Shown: positions 55,927 to 64,000 of the stretch, in pieces
Layout: each line of letters begins with the position of its first letter
How positions within the stretch are numbered: position 1 is the first letter of the stretch
Assembly (NCBI RefSeq): GCF_015277735.1
Contig: NZ_JADHDA010000001.1
Location: 1-64,000 of the forward strand
Source of the DNA: Psychrobacter sp. NG254
GTDB lineage: Bacteria; Pseudomonadota; Gammaproteobacteria; Pseudomonadales; Moraxellaceae
Direction: 5' to 3'
DNA: 64,000 nucleotides
Made by a program: the position numbers and the translations under genes
Notes under the pieces: model-generated
What the model saw: the letters and a program-made list of their open reading frames with translations, nothing else
Database searches by the model: none
Told to the model about the DNA's origin: nothing

Positions 55927-58566
55927 ATGTCGCTATATCAGCTCAAACCTAAATTTCAAGATCAGCTGCGACCGCTGAGTAATGCGTTGGTTGCCCAAAA
56001 CATCACTGCCAATCAAGTGACGGTATCTGCAGTATTATTGAGTGTGGGCACCGCTTATGTGATTGCTAAGCCTGCGACTGAGCAGCAAGCGTTATGGCTT
56101 CTATTGCCTTCATCGTTATTTGTACGGATGGCACTGAATGCTATCGACGGCATGATGGCGCGCGAGCATGGTCGAGCATCGACGCTGGGCGCAGTACTAA
56201 ATGAGGCGGGCGATATTGTTGCTGATACGGCGCTCATTGTCAGCTTGGCTCCCCATATCGCTAAGCGTGATTTGCAAATCAATTCTGAACGACAAACTGA
56301 CACGAGTAAGTTGCCAACCACTCGGCGGCATATCAGCAGTATTGTCGCGTTAAGTATGAGTACCGAACTACTTGGTATTGCCAGCAATACGATACTAGGG
56401 ACTAGGGCAAACCAAGGACCTTTAGGCAAAAGTGACCGCGCTTTAATACTAGGCGTTCTTGGTGCTTCTATGGGGAGCAAGATACCGTTATCGCGCGCTC
56501 ATCTCAGTATCACACCGTTATTCATGTTGACCGAAGCACTGCTATTAAAAACGTGTTTAAATCGCTTACGTTATATGGCAAGTCTATACTTGATGCATCA
56601 GCCACCAGCACTTCGAGTAGTAACGTGTGAGTCAATAAACAACTCGCTATCTCTCAATACTGTTTTACCAAATAATCTTACTGATAACGCGCGCCCATTG
56701 GAGTTCAAAGAAATGCCAACCACCACCGTTGATAGTCAAAAATTAAAAGAACAGGCTAGCGTTAGTTCTGAGCAGTCTTCAGCCAAAGTTATAAATTGTG
56801 AAAGTTGCTACAACGCTTATGACGGCACTGCTATTTATTATCGCTACTGGCTCACGATGCCTTTAGAGGACGTGCAAAAAGCCAATCAGCCGTTACGCCA
56901 AGTTATTCTGTTACATCGTGGACATGAGCATTCGGGTCGATTAGCCGAGTTAGGAGAGCAGTTTGCAAAAGCTGGCTATCAAGTCTTTGCTTGGGATGCA
57001 CGTGGCAATGGGCGCTCGGGTGGTATCAAAGACCATGCCGAGAGTGTTACCGAGCTAGAACGCGATTTAGACGGTTTTGTGCAGTTGGTTATTGGGCAGA
57101 CAGGTATTGCTATCGAAGATACGTTGATTGTCGCCAGTAGTATCGGTGCGGTACTGGCAGCAGCATGGGTGCATGATTATGCGCCCAGTATTCGCGGGAT
57201 GATATTGGGCACACCTGCGCTAAGCATTCGCTTGTATATGCCTTTTGCGATACCGTCATTAAAGGTAGCACGGACGCTGGGTCTGATGTCGCGTGTTAGT
57301 AGCTATGTTAAAGCGCAAGTATTGACTCATGATAAAGAAGCGCAGCAAGCTTACAATGCTGATCCATTGATATCGAACAGTATTTCAACTGACTTACTCA
57401 TCGATACCCATGCGACGGGTCAGCGCTTGCTCGACGATGCAGGGGCTATCACTGTACCGACGTTTGTCTTATGCGCGGGCAAAGATTATGTGGTCGATAA
57501 GCAGGCTGAACGCACGTTTTATGAAGCGATTAATACACCTACCAAACGCTGGCAGCTATACCCAGACAGCTACCATGCAATATTTCATGAGACCAATAAA
57601 GCAGACGTCTTTGCTGACTGTATTGATTTCGCTGAGCAAGTATTTAACATACAAGTCCAAGCCCCTGATTTGAGTACCGCGCATTTGAATAGTGCCAGTA
57701 AAGACAAGGTAGACCGCTTAGCGATTAAGCCGTTTAATCCAAGCTTCGCGATTACCCGTTTTGCGATGCAAAAGTTCGGGCATGTTAGCGATGCGATTGC
57801 GACAGGGCTTGAACATGGATTTGACTCGGGTCACTCGCTTGATCATGTTTATTATAATCAGCCTAGTGGACAAAATAAATTTGGGCAAGCAATCGATAAA
57901 TTTTATTTGAGTAATATTGGCTGGCAAGGCATTCGTATACGCCGCGCCCATATATTAGAGCTGGCACGTATAGCACTTGCAGATATCGAAGACAAAAACC
58001 AAAGTAGCGCTAAGCCATACCAACCAAAACTATTAGATATCGCTAGTGGTCATGGCTTTTATGCCTTTAACCTGTTGACAGAGTTTACCGATTTGCATGC
58101 AGAGCTACGAGATTATGAGATGCATAATATCCAAGCATTGCAAGCAAAAGCAGAGCAGTTAGCGATTGCTGATCGAGTCACTACATGTCAAAAAGATGCT
58201 TTTGACGTAGCAAGTTATCCTGATTCTGATAACATAAAATTTGATGTAGCCATCAGCTCAGGCGTGTTTGAATTGTTTTCTGATAATGCGTTACCAACGG
58301 CAGCATTGGCAGGTATTTATGACAGTTTAAAAGCGGGCGGCTATTTGATTTACACCAACCAACCGTGGCACCCTGAGCAAGAGTTTATCAGTAAGACGTT
58401 GAACAACCATCGTGGCAGTAGTTGGGTGATGCGTTGTCGCTCGCAAGCGGAGATGGATCAATTGGTTGAGCGCGCCGGCTTTAAAAAGGTTGCCATGCGT
58501 ATCGATCGCTTTGGTATCTTTACCGTGTCATTGGCGATTAAAACGGCATCAATCGATGATAAGTAA
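55927..58566 (+). CDS. Three-domain protein: CDP-alcohol phosphatidyltransferase-like, alpha/beta hydrolase, methyltransferase
   Basis: An 879-residue fusion. Residues 1-220 resemble a CDP-alcohol phosphatidyltransferase with hydrophobic helices. The motif reads NAIDGMMAR then GAVLNEAGD, so Asn71 and Asn92 replace two of the four usual metal-binding Asp residues. Residues about 285-570 are an alpha/beta hydrolase (LLHRGHEHSGR, AWDARGNGRSGG, nucleophile region VASSIGAVLAAA, CAGKDYVVD, DSYHAIFHE). Residues about 630-875 are a class I SAM methyltransferase (LLDIASGHGFYAFNLL). A TTG at 55915 precedes the preferred ATG at 55927. It heads a three-gene operon (3 bases to the patatin-like gene) and probably acts on membrane lipids. 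Substrate unknown. Confidence 0.86.
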   Translation: MSLYQLKPKFQDQLRPLSNALVAQNITANQVTVSAVLLSVGTAYVIAKPATEQQALWLLLPSSLFVRMALNAIDGMMAREHGRASTLGAVLNEAGDIVADTALIVSLAPHIAKRDLQINSERQTDTSKLPTTRRHISSIVALSMSTELLGIASNTILGTRANQGPLGKSDRALILGVLGASMGSKIPLSRAHLSITPLFMLTEALLLKTCLNRLRYMASLYLMHQPPALRVVTCESINNSLSLNTVLPNNLTDNARPLEFKEMPTTTVDSQKLKEQASVSSEQSSAKVINCESCYNAYDGTAIYYRYWLTMPLEDVQKANQPLRQVILLHRGHEHSGRLAELGEQFAKAGYQVFAWDARGNGRSGGIKDHAESVTELERDLDGFVQLVIGQTGIAIEDTLIVASSIGAVLAAAWVHDYAPSIRGMILGTPALSIRLYMPFAIPSLKVARTLGLMSRVSSYVKAQVLTHDKEAQQAYNADPLISNSISTDLLIDTHATGQRLLDDAGAITVPTFVLCAGKDYVVDKQAERTFYEAINTPTKRWQLYPDSYHAIFHETNKADVFADCIDFAEQVFNIQVQAPDLSTAHLNSASKDKVDRLAIKPFNPSFAITRFAMQKFGHVSDAIATGLEHGFDSGHSLDHVYYNQPSGQNKFGQAIDKFYLSNIGWQGIRIRRAHILELARIALADIEDKNQSSAKPYQPKLLDIASGHGFYAFNLLTEFTDLHAELRDYEMHNIQALQAKAEQLAIADRVTTCQKDAFDVASYPDSDNIKFDVAISSGVFELFSDNALPTAALAGIYDSLKAGGYLIYTNQPWHPEQEFISKTLNNHRGSSWVMRCRSQAEMDQLVERAGFKKVAMRIDRFGIFTVSLAIKTASIDDK

Positions 58567-58569
58567 TAA

Positions 58570-59757
58570 ATGAATAATAAATCCATCAAGCCTTATGAGC
58601 GTGTCCAACTTTTTTCCGGAGGTGGCTCGCGTTTTGGCTATTATTTAGGTAGCTATGCGGCATTAGTTGCGCATGATTTGACGCCAGATATGATCATTGG
58701 TACTTGCGGCGGGAGCTTATCCGCTTATCTGGTCAACCTAGCTCCTGACCCTAAGGACTTGCAAGCGCTGATGTGCAGCCGCGAGTTGTATCGTGTCATT
58801 GCTGCAATCAGACATGTCTCGCCAGATGAAGCCAATAGGCGTGTAAAAATACGTTATATGACTCATGCAGTCAAACGTTGGCGGTTATCAAAGCAGCGAG
58901 ATAATGGACAAAGTCAGCAGCAAGCAGACAGCTACGAGCGACTATTAGACGAGTTACAGCAGTTGGCGATGTTTCGTATCGATAATGAGGAGCAATGGCT
59001 CGATGAGCTATCTAGCTTTGCATCTAGCGAAAATGGCAGTAGCCAGCCTAATGCTAGCACCCCTGAGATAGCCATCATTGCCAGTCGCCTTTATCAAGCG
59101 CCTATTGATGGTTTATATAATGAACAATTAAAGCTACAAGAATTGTTATTTGCACCGCCACGCTTTGAGCATTTTGTATCAAGTCTGACTGACGGGGAAA
59201 TGAGATCACCTGCGCACGCCTTTGCCAGTGAGCGGATACATCAGGCGATAGAGATACGGACTCAATGGGATTTTGCACCAGTGGTTCGTGCCTCTATGGC
59301 AGACATGTACTATCTGCCGCCCACGCATATTGCAGAGCTTGGCTGGTGCTTAGGTGGGGTCATTAATCTCACACCGATTGAGCTAGCCTGTCAGTTGGGT
59401 GATAGCGTATTTGCGGAGACTAAGGCAGGTTATGACTCATGGCTAGCTGCTCCCGCGATTCAGCGGGTTTTTGGTTTTGATCCTAATGAGCGATTGTCAG
59501 CCGTACACGGTTATCAACCGATGGAAGTAACGTCGCACACTAATACTGCTAGCAACAACCATCAGCTACATTGGTTACCGTTTGCCGATAATGAACAGCA
59601 GTTAGCAGGTCAAAATGTGCAAAAGCGTTTTAATCTAAAGCAAATGACCGTCGAGCTGATACACGCTGATTATGATGGTTTTGTGCAGCAAATGCAGGCG
59701 CAATGGCAATATGGTTACCAGCGCACGGCCGACTATATACAGCAGCATAGTTTATGA
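58570..59757 (+). CDS. Patatin-like phospholipase family protein with Cys at the nucleophile position
   Basis: The N-terminus has the glycine-rich oxyanion loop LFSGGGSRFGYYLGSYAAL. The usual GxSxG nucleophile elbow appears as GTCGG, with Cys46 in the Ser position (codon TGC). A later SLTDGEMRSPAHAF supplies an Asp that could form the dyad. The protein is 395 residues with no signal peptide. Patatins hydrolyse acyl chains from lipids; with Cys the protein could be a slower hydrolase, an acyltransferase or inactive. It begins 3 bases after the fusion gene and overlaps the SDR gene by four bases, so the three are almost certainly co-translated. Confidence 0.85.
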   Translation: MNNKSIKPYERVQLFSGGGSRFGYYLGSYAALVAHDLTPDMIIGTCGGSLSAYLVNLAPDPKDLQALMCSRELYRVIAAIRHVSPDEANRRVKIRYMTHAVKRWRLSKQRDNGQSQQQADSYERLLDELQQLAMFRIDNEEQWLDELSSFASSENGSSQPNASTPEIAIIASRLYQAPIDGLYNEQLKLQELLFAPPRFEHFVSSLTDGEMRSPAHAFASERIHQAIEIRTQWDFAPVVRASMADMYYLPPTHIAELGWCLGGVINLTPIELACQLGDSVFAETKAGYDSWLAAPAIQRVFGFDPNERLSAVHGYQPMEVTSHTNTASNNHQLHWLPFADNEQQLAGQNVQKRFNLKQMTVELIHADYDGFVQQMQAQWQYGYQRTADYIQQHSL

Positions 59758-60569
59758 AGACTCACGCAGAAGATACCGCCGAAAACCATACGCCGCATAT
59801 TATTATCGTCGGTGGTACAAGCGGGATTGGTTTGGCACTGGCTGTTCATCATCACCAGCTTGGCTGGCAGGTGAGCGTTGTTGGTAGTAACGTTGCAAAG
59901 ATAGAAAGCATCAACAGCCAATATCCGACTCTTAAGACTTATGCTTGTGATTTGACTGATGACACGCAAATAAAAAATCTACTACAGACATTGTCCAGTG
60001 TTCGCTTTGACAGGCTGATTTATAGTGCGGGTAGTTATTTAAATGAGCGTGTCCAACATCTGAACCAAGCTGACAGTGATAAAATGTTAGCGATTAACTT
60101 GCAGGCATTTGAGCAGGTTTTTAGATGGGCAAGTGAGCAGTTAAAGCAGCAACATCAGTCACTGGACTTTGCCAAAGACTGTAGACCAAGCCTCATCTGT
60201 ATCGCCTCTATCGCTGGCACGATGGATTATCCGTATGCCAGCCTTTATGCGAAAAGTAAGCGTGCGATGATTGCGACTGCTAGCGCTTATCGATTGGCGC
60301 TTGACCCTTATGATATTCAAGTGACGTGCATTGCCTCAGGATATATTGACACCCAAGCATTGCATGATTTGAATGATGGTGATGCCAGTCACAAACCATT
60401 TATCATGAGTGTGCAGATGGCTGTGGTAGAGGTTATGCAGGCGATTGATAATGACGTAGAACTAGCGATATTTCCACGATCTATGCGCTATATCACTCGG
60501 ACGCTAAACCACTTACCCAAGCCATTACTCAATTGGATATTACGCAGTAAGCTGGATAAGCCTTCTTAA
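59754..60569 (+). CDS. Short-chain dehydrogenase/reductase
   Basis: A Rossmann-fold oxidoreductase of the SDR family (271 aa). The coenzyme motif is IIIVGGTSGIGLALAVH. The NAG-like motif is YSAGSYLNERV, and the catalytic Ser lies in CIASIAGTMDYP, with YxxxK in YASLYAKSKRAM. The residue pattern after the second strand (VVGSN) does not settle NAD versus NADP. The C-terminal half ends in a hydrophobic stretch (HLPKPLLNWILRS), suggesting membrane association. It is the last gene of the fusion-patatin-SDR operon and converges on the CdsA-like gene with 31 bases between stops. It probably reduces or oxidises a lipid-linked carbonyl or hydroxyl. Confidence 0.87.
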   Translation: MKTHAEDTAENHTPHIIIVGGTSGIGLALAVHHHQLGWQVSVVGSNVAKIESINSQYPTLKTYACDLTDDTQIKNLLQTLSSVRFDRLIYSAGSYLNERVQHLNQADSDKMLAINLQAFEQVFRWASEQLKQQHQSLDFAKDCRPSLICIASIAGTMDYPYASLYAKSKRAMIATASAYRLALDPYDIQVTCIASGYIDTQALHDLNDGDASHKPFIMSVQMAVVEVMQAIDNDVELAIFPRSMRYITRTLNHLPKPLLNWILRSKLDKPS

Positions 60570-60600
60570 CCAAGCATTGTCTTAATCAAAAATGGGCCGC

Positions 60601-61509
60601 TCATCCAAATTGCCAATAGAGTAGGGTGAATACTGGTACTCCAATCAGTAAACTATCTACCCGATCTAATACGCCGCCATGTCCAGCCAGCATCGTACCG
60701 GTGTCTTTTACCCCATGTTGGCGTTTGAACGCAGACTCTAATAAATCCCCCGCGATACCACTCACGGCTAAACTGTAGGCTGCTAGCAAACAAACTAACC
60801 AGCTAAAAGGTGTGAGCCATAATCCTAACGAAGAAGCCAATATAGCTGCAAGTAAACTACCAAAGACCGCGCCTTCAATGCTTTTATTTGGGCTGATGGT
60901 TGGTGCTAAACCTCGTTTAAACCATTTATGACCCAGTAATCGTCCGCATAAATATTGGGCAATATCGTTGAACTGGCTAGCGAATAGTACAAACAGTAAC
61001 ACGCCGTACTGCTCACGTTGCCACGTTAATTGCTGCAAGGCGATAAGGCTAATAATCAGTAAAATAAAGGCAGTGCTAAAGACGATATCTAATGCATTTA
61101 AATGTGCAGATGCACTGATAGGGGTTGAGATAGGTACTGAAATAGCTGCTGAATGTTTCTCATGAGTGCTGGTGATTGGTTGTAATCCACGCGCTTGGAG
61201 CTTACGGATGAGCCATGCCTTGCCATTTAAGCACCATAAGCGTTTGAGCTCGTAGCCGCCGCGTAGCCCGATTAAAATAAAAAAGGCAATGAGTAGCCAC
61301 TGATAAGGATAAGACTGATCGTACTGACTAGGGTTCTCTAGCTTAGCGATACTGTAGCAAAGACATAGCGCAACCAGCATAAACCACCAAGAGCGTGCAA
61401 TCAGATAAATCTTAGGCAAGCGAGTACGTAGACGAGGGATAACCAGTATGCCCCAAACCAAACTTACTACCATCATAAGTCCGATAACAAACAGCGTATC
61501 AGTAGACAT
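60601..61509 (-). CDS. CdsA-like phosphatidate cytidylyltransferase
   Basis: An integral membrane protein with about eight helices. The CDS family signature is complete near the C-terminus: SAFKRQHGVKDTGTMLAGHG followed by GVLDRVDSL, the metal and CTP-binding residues of CDP-diacylglycerol synthases. It would make a CDP-activated lipid from phosphatidate and CTP. The gene reads towards the fusion-patatin-SDR operon. Beside a CDP-alcohol phosphatidyltransferase-like domain, it may be a dedicated paralogue rather than the essential housekeeping cdsA, which is usually found with dxr, rseP and bamA. That is inference from context. Confidence 0.87.
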   Translation of the reverse strand: MSTDTLFVIGLMMVVSLVWGILVIPRLRTRLPKIYLIARSWWFMLVALCLCYSIAKLENPSQYDQSYPYQWLLIAFFILIGLRGGYELKRLWCLNGKAWLIRKLQARGLQPITSTHEKHSAAISVPISTPISASAHLNALDIVFSTAFILLIISLIALQQLTWQREQYGVLLFVLFASQFNDIAQYLCGRLLGHKWFKRGLAPTISPNKSIEGAVFGSLLAAILASSLGLWLTPFSWLVCLLAAYSLAVSGIAGDLLESAFKRQHGVKDTGTMLAGHGGVLDRVDSLLIGVPVFTLLYWQFG

Positions 61510-61585
61510 GTTTTAGCACTCAATCAATAGATGGCGTGTAAAGCCTCCTTATAATAATAGCTTAAATGCTACTTTAACCCTAGTG

Positions 61586-63523
61586 TCAGACATTATCCAT
61601 GACAGGTATAGAGTCTGTTTTGGTACTCATAGTATGACTGATGGACGCAAGCGGATAGCGTTTGGGCGGCGCAATGATGCTGGTCAACGCTACTTCGTCT
61701 AAATTGGGGTAGTCGAGTCGATAATGGCCGCCACGACTCTCAAGGCGCTGATAAGCAGATTGAACGATCAATGTTGCCAGTTGCAATTGTTTTGACAATT
61801 GATGTTGCGCTAATTGATTTTGGTCTAATGTAGTATTAGCCAATGGATAGTTTACCAATTGAATATTGCCAAGTTCGTTTTCATCAGAAATATTGTCATC
61901 ACTCATATCAAGTGGATACCGCTCCATATCTGCAAGCTGCGCTTGCCACTGCTGAATTTGGGTCAGGGCTTGCTCTAATTGTTGGGCACTACGTGTGATG
62001 CCCATATTGGCGGTCATGAGTGATTTTAAAGCGTTGATGATTGCGGTGATATCAGTGTCTGAATGAAGCGCCCTATTTGCTGTGTCATGCAGATGCGTTG
62101 ATGCTATCGTCAACGGCAGGACAATAGGTTGCGTATCTATTAATACTGGCGATGACCACAGGTCAGTGGTTGGCTGCTCAAACGCATCATAGGGTGCGTT
62201 ATCCAGTTTAACTATTTTGTCTAAATAATGTGGCAAGTGGCTAGCAATATTACGGCCAACCACCACACATTCTAATAAAGAGTTACTTGCCAAACGATTG
62301 GCGCCGTGCAGACCTGTATATGCCACTTCACCTGCTGCGTATAGCCCTTGTACATCGGTCAAGCCATCGGTAGAGGCGACCACGCCGCCACAACTATAAT
62401 GCGCTGTCGGGGCAACGGGGATAGGGTCGGTGGTAATATCGATACCTAGTGGCAATAAGGTTTGATAAATTTGCGGGAAATGCTGCTGCAAAAAGTCTGC
62501 TGACAAGTGGCTGACATCAAGATGTACATAGCCCATGCCATTTTTTGAAATTTGCTCTGCTATCGCACGTGCGACGATATCTCGCGGTGCCAACTCTGCG
62601 CGCGCATCAACCTCTAGCATAAAGCGCTTGCCTGTCTGCGGGCAATACAGCCGTCCACCCTCACCGCGAAGTGCTTCAGAGATTAAAAAACTGCTGTCAT
62701 CTAAGGCTAGACCTGTCGGGTGAAATTGCACAAACTCCAAGTTTGCCAGACGGCAGCCGGCTTGCCATGCCATCATCACACCATCACCCACGCACACATT
62801 AGGCGCGCTGGCACGTTTAAACAATTGCCCTAAGCCGCCACTCGCGAGTACGACGGCCCGACTATAAACCGTAAACTGACGTTGGTTGTCATGATCGAAA
62901 ACAGTGGCACCGTAGCATTTTTTATGGTCAGTATTGTCAGAGTTATTTATATCTGACTCACCAATAGCACCGATATTAGGGCGTGTTAATAACGATAAGG
63001 CTTCATGATAAGGCAAGATGGTAATGTTAGCAGCGGCCTGCACTTTTACCGTTAAGGCTTCCATCACATGTCGCCCAGTCGCATCATCTGCATGCGCCAC
63101 ACGGCGACAGCCATGTCCACCTTCTTTGGTTAAATGTAGCTCACTAGTGCTTAGGGCAGTGGCTGCTACTGGTAGAGCGTGTGGCTGAGTATCATTAGGG
63201 CTGTGTGCCATTTGAGTGAAGGGAACGCCTTGCTCACATAGCCACTGAACCGCCTGTTGCCCTGCACTCAATATATCAGCAGTGTTCGCCGCATCACACA
63301 AACCTGCACCAGCGATGAGCGTATCAGACACATGGTCGGTTACGCTGTCAGTTTTATCTAAACTGGCGGCAATACCGCCCTGCGCATAGTGGCTCGAACA
63401 GACATCGAGCGCGGCTTTGCTTAAAATAGTAATGTTCAGCGACTTTGGTAAGGATAGCGCGGTACTCAAGCCTGCCAGACCAGCCCCAATAATAAGAACG
63501 TCAGTCTTTACAATATTGCTCAT
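61586..63523 (-). CDS. nadB: L-aspartate oxidase
   Basis: An FAD enzyme that oxidises L-aspartate to iminoaspartate, the first step of NAD synthesis, feeding NadA. FAD-binding VLIIGAGLAGLSTALSL begins near residue 8. SSHYAQGGIAASL, the substrate region RVAHADDATGRHV and the C-terminal HGANRLASNSLLECVVVGR are all intact. At 645 residues it exceeds the usual 530-540, because of low-complexity inserts around residue 210 and at 565-600 (for example NTTLDQNQLAQHQLSKQ). The ATG at 63523 has CAGGAG 10 bases upstream. An ATG at 63592, one base after the nadA stop, would add 23 polar residues and cannot be excluded. Confidence 0.93.
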   Translation of the reverse strand: MSNIVKTDVLIIGAGLAGLSTALSLPKSLNITILSKAALDVCSSHYAQGGIAASLDKTDSVTDHVSDTLIAGAGLCDAANTADILSAGQQAVQWLCEQGVPFTQMAHSPNDTQPHALPVAATALSTSELHLTKEGGHGCRRVAHADDATGRHVMEALTVKVQAAANITILPYHEALSLLTRPNIGAIGESDINNSDNTDHKKCYGATVFDHDNQRQFTVYSRAVVLASGGLGQLFKRASAPNVCVGDGVMMAWQAGCRLANLEFVQFHPTGLALDDSSFLISEALRGEGGRLYCPQTGKRFMLEVDARAELAPRDIVARAIAEQISKNGMGYVHLDVSHLSADFLQQHFPQIYQTLLPLGIDITTDPIPVAPTAHYSCGGVVASTDGLTDVQGLYAAGEVAYTGLHGANRLASNSLLECVVVGRNIASHLPHYLDKIVKLDNAPYDAFEQPTTDLWSSPVLIDTQPIVLPLTIASTHLHDTANRALHSDTDITAIINALKSLMTANMGITRSAQQLEQALTQIQQWQAQLADMERYPLDMSDDNISDENELGNIQLVNYPLANTTLDQNQLAQHQLSKQLQLATLIVQSAYQRLESRGGHYRLDYPNLDEVALTSIIAPPKRYPLASISHTMSTKTDSIPVMDNV

Positions 63524-63593
63524 ATCACTGCTACTCCTGTTATTTTCATAGGAAATAGTACTGGTCTCATAAGCTGATGGCGACTGACTCATG

Positions 63594-64000
63594 CTAGGCT
63601 GCCCCAACGTTAGCGAACAGCGCACGGTCTTTTACGATATCGCCACTGGCAGCGACTCGTTGCTTTTGTGCTTCGGCAAAATCAAGCATACGTTGCAAAG
63701 GTTTTCTAGCTGCTGCTGCCAGTTCAGGTGTCATCAGTACTTCACCGCTACTATGAGTTAGGCACTGCTCAATCCCTTTTAGACCATTCATCGCCATCCA
63801 AGGGCAGAACGCGCAGCTCTTGCAACTTGCGCTCTCACCAGCAGTTGGTGCGGCCAAAAACCTTTTATTTGGTGAGCGTTTTTGCATCTCATGCAAGATA
63901 CCCAAATCAGTGGCGACGATAAAGGTATCAGCATCCATCTCATAAGTGGACTGGAGTAGTTTACTGGTTGAACCGACCACATCAGCAAGGGCAACCACGC
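63594..64000 (-). CDS. nadA: Quinolinate synthase A, C-terminal part (partial)
   Basis: The 3' end of nadA, running off the right edge of the window. NadA condenses iminoaspartate with dihydroxyacetone phosphate to quinolinate using a 4Fe-4S cluster. The visible 134 residues include the conserved DTFIVATDLGILHEMQKR and the cluster-ligand region KSCAFCPWMAMNGLKGIE. The stop codon ends one base before a possible nadB ATG at 63592. A nadA-nadB operon is implied, with the two enzymes handing over an unstable intermediate. Confidence 0.93.
   Translation of the reverse strand, partial: VVALADVVGSTSKLLQSTYEMDADTFIVATDLGILHEMQKRSPNKRFLAAPTAGESASCKSCAFCPWMAMNGLKGIEQCLTHSSGEVLMTPELAAAARKPLQRMLDFAEAQKQRVAASGDIVKDRALFANVGAA

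Noticed and set aside
62970..62992. TTAGGGCGTGTTAATAAC inside nadB resembles the ends of the MITE-like elements
   Set aside because: The match is only about 12 bases, has no partner end nearby, and the nadB frame runs through it without disruption, so chance is more likely than an insertion scar.

Overview
The window looks like a chromosomal segment of a gammaproteobacterium of the family Moraxellaceae, most probably Psychrobacter. This is inferred from gene content and gene style: a complete nuo operon with fused nuoCD, a leuS-lptE-holA block, and a moderately AT-rich genome. No species-level call is possible from the sequence alone. There is no CRISPR array, prophage or intact insertion sequence. 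The accessory signals are two short inverted-repeat elements, several small repeats and a few AT-rich orphan genes.

Layout, 1-27 kb. The window opens in the 3' end of a 5S rRNA gene and its terminator. A 572-residue AT-rich orphan gene follows (238-1956, -). Next come small stress and redox genes (OsmC, flavodoxin-like protein, DUF938 methyltransferase, dienelactone hydrolase), a large KatE catalase, a DUF2971 protein, an MBL-fold hydrolase and two identical tRNA-Lys genes. The minus strand then carries macB-macA and holA-lptE-leuS. After a short plus-strand pair (Spx/ArsC-like protein, small secreted protein), the minus strand carries argB, a phosphomannomutase-like gene, dut, mgtE and rep.

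Layout, 27-44 kb. A 13-gene nuo operon (nuoA, B, CD, E-N) encodes the whole proton-pumping NADH:quinone oxidoreductase and ends at a strong terminator. Several subunits carry extra hydrophilic segments. A perfect-length 4 x 20-bp tandem repeat lies between nuoB and nuoCD. A ferredoxin-NADP reductase gene follows.

Layout, 44-64 kb. A conserved hypothetical gene, a TonB-like protein, an MscS channel, ybeY and phoH occupy a stretch that contains two TA-flanked elements with perfect 21-bp inverted ends (46194-46369 and 50730-51000). Then come two UbiH-family hydroxylases, an OmpA-like lipoprotein and a LysO-type exporter. The most unusual part is 55.9-61.5 kb. It holds a three-domain protein (CDP-alcohol phosphatidyltransferase-like, alpha/beta hydrolase, methyltransferase), a patatin-like protein with Cys at the nucleophile position, a short-chain dehydrogenase, and a convergent CdsA-like cytidylyltransferase. 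Together these look like an uncharacterised lipid-modification pathway. The window ends in nadB and the 3' part of nadA (-).
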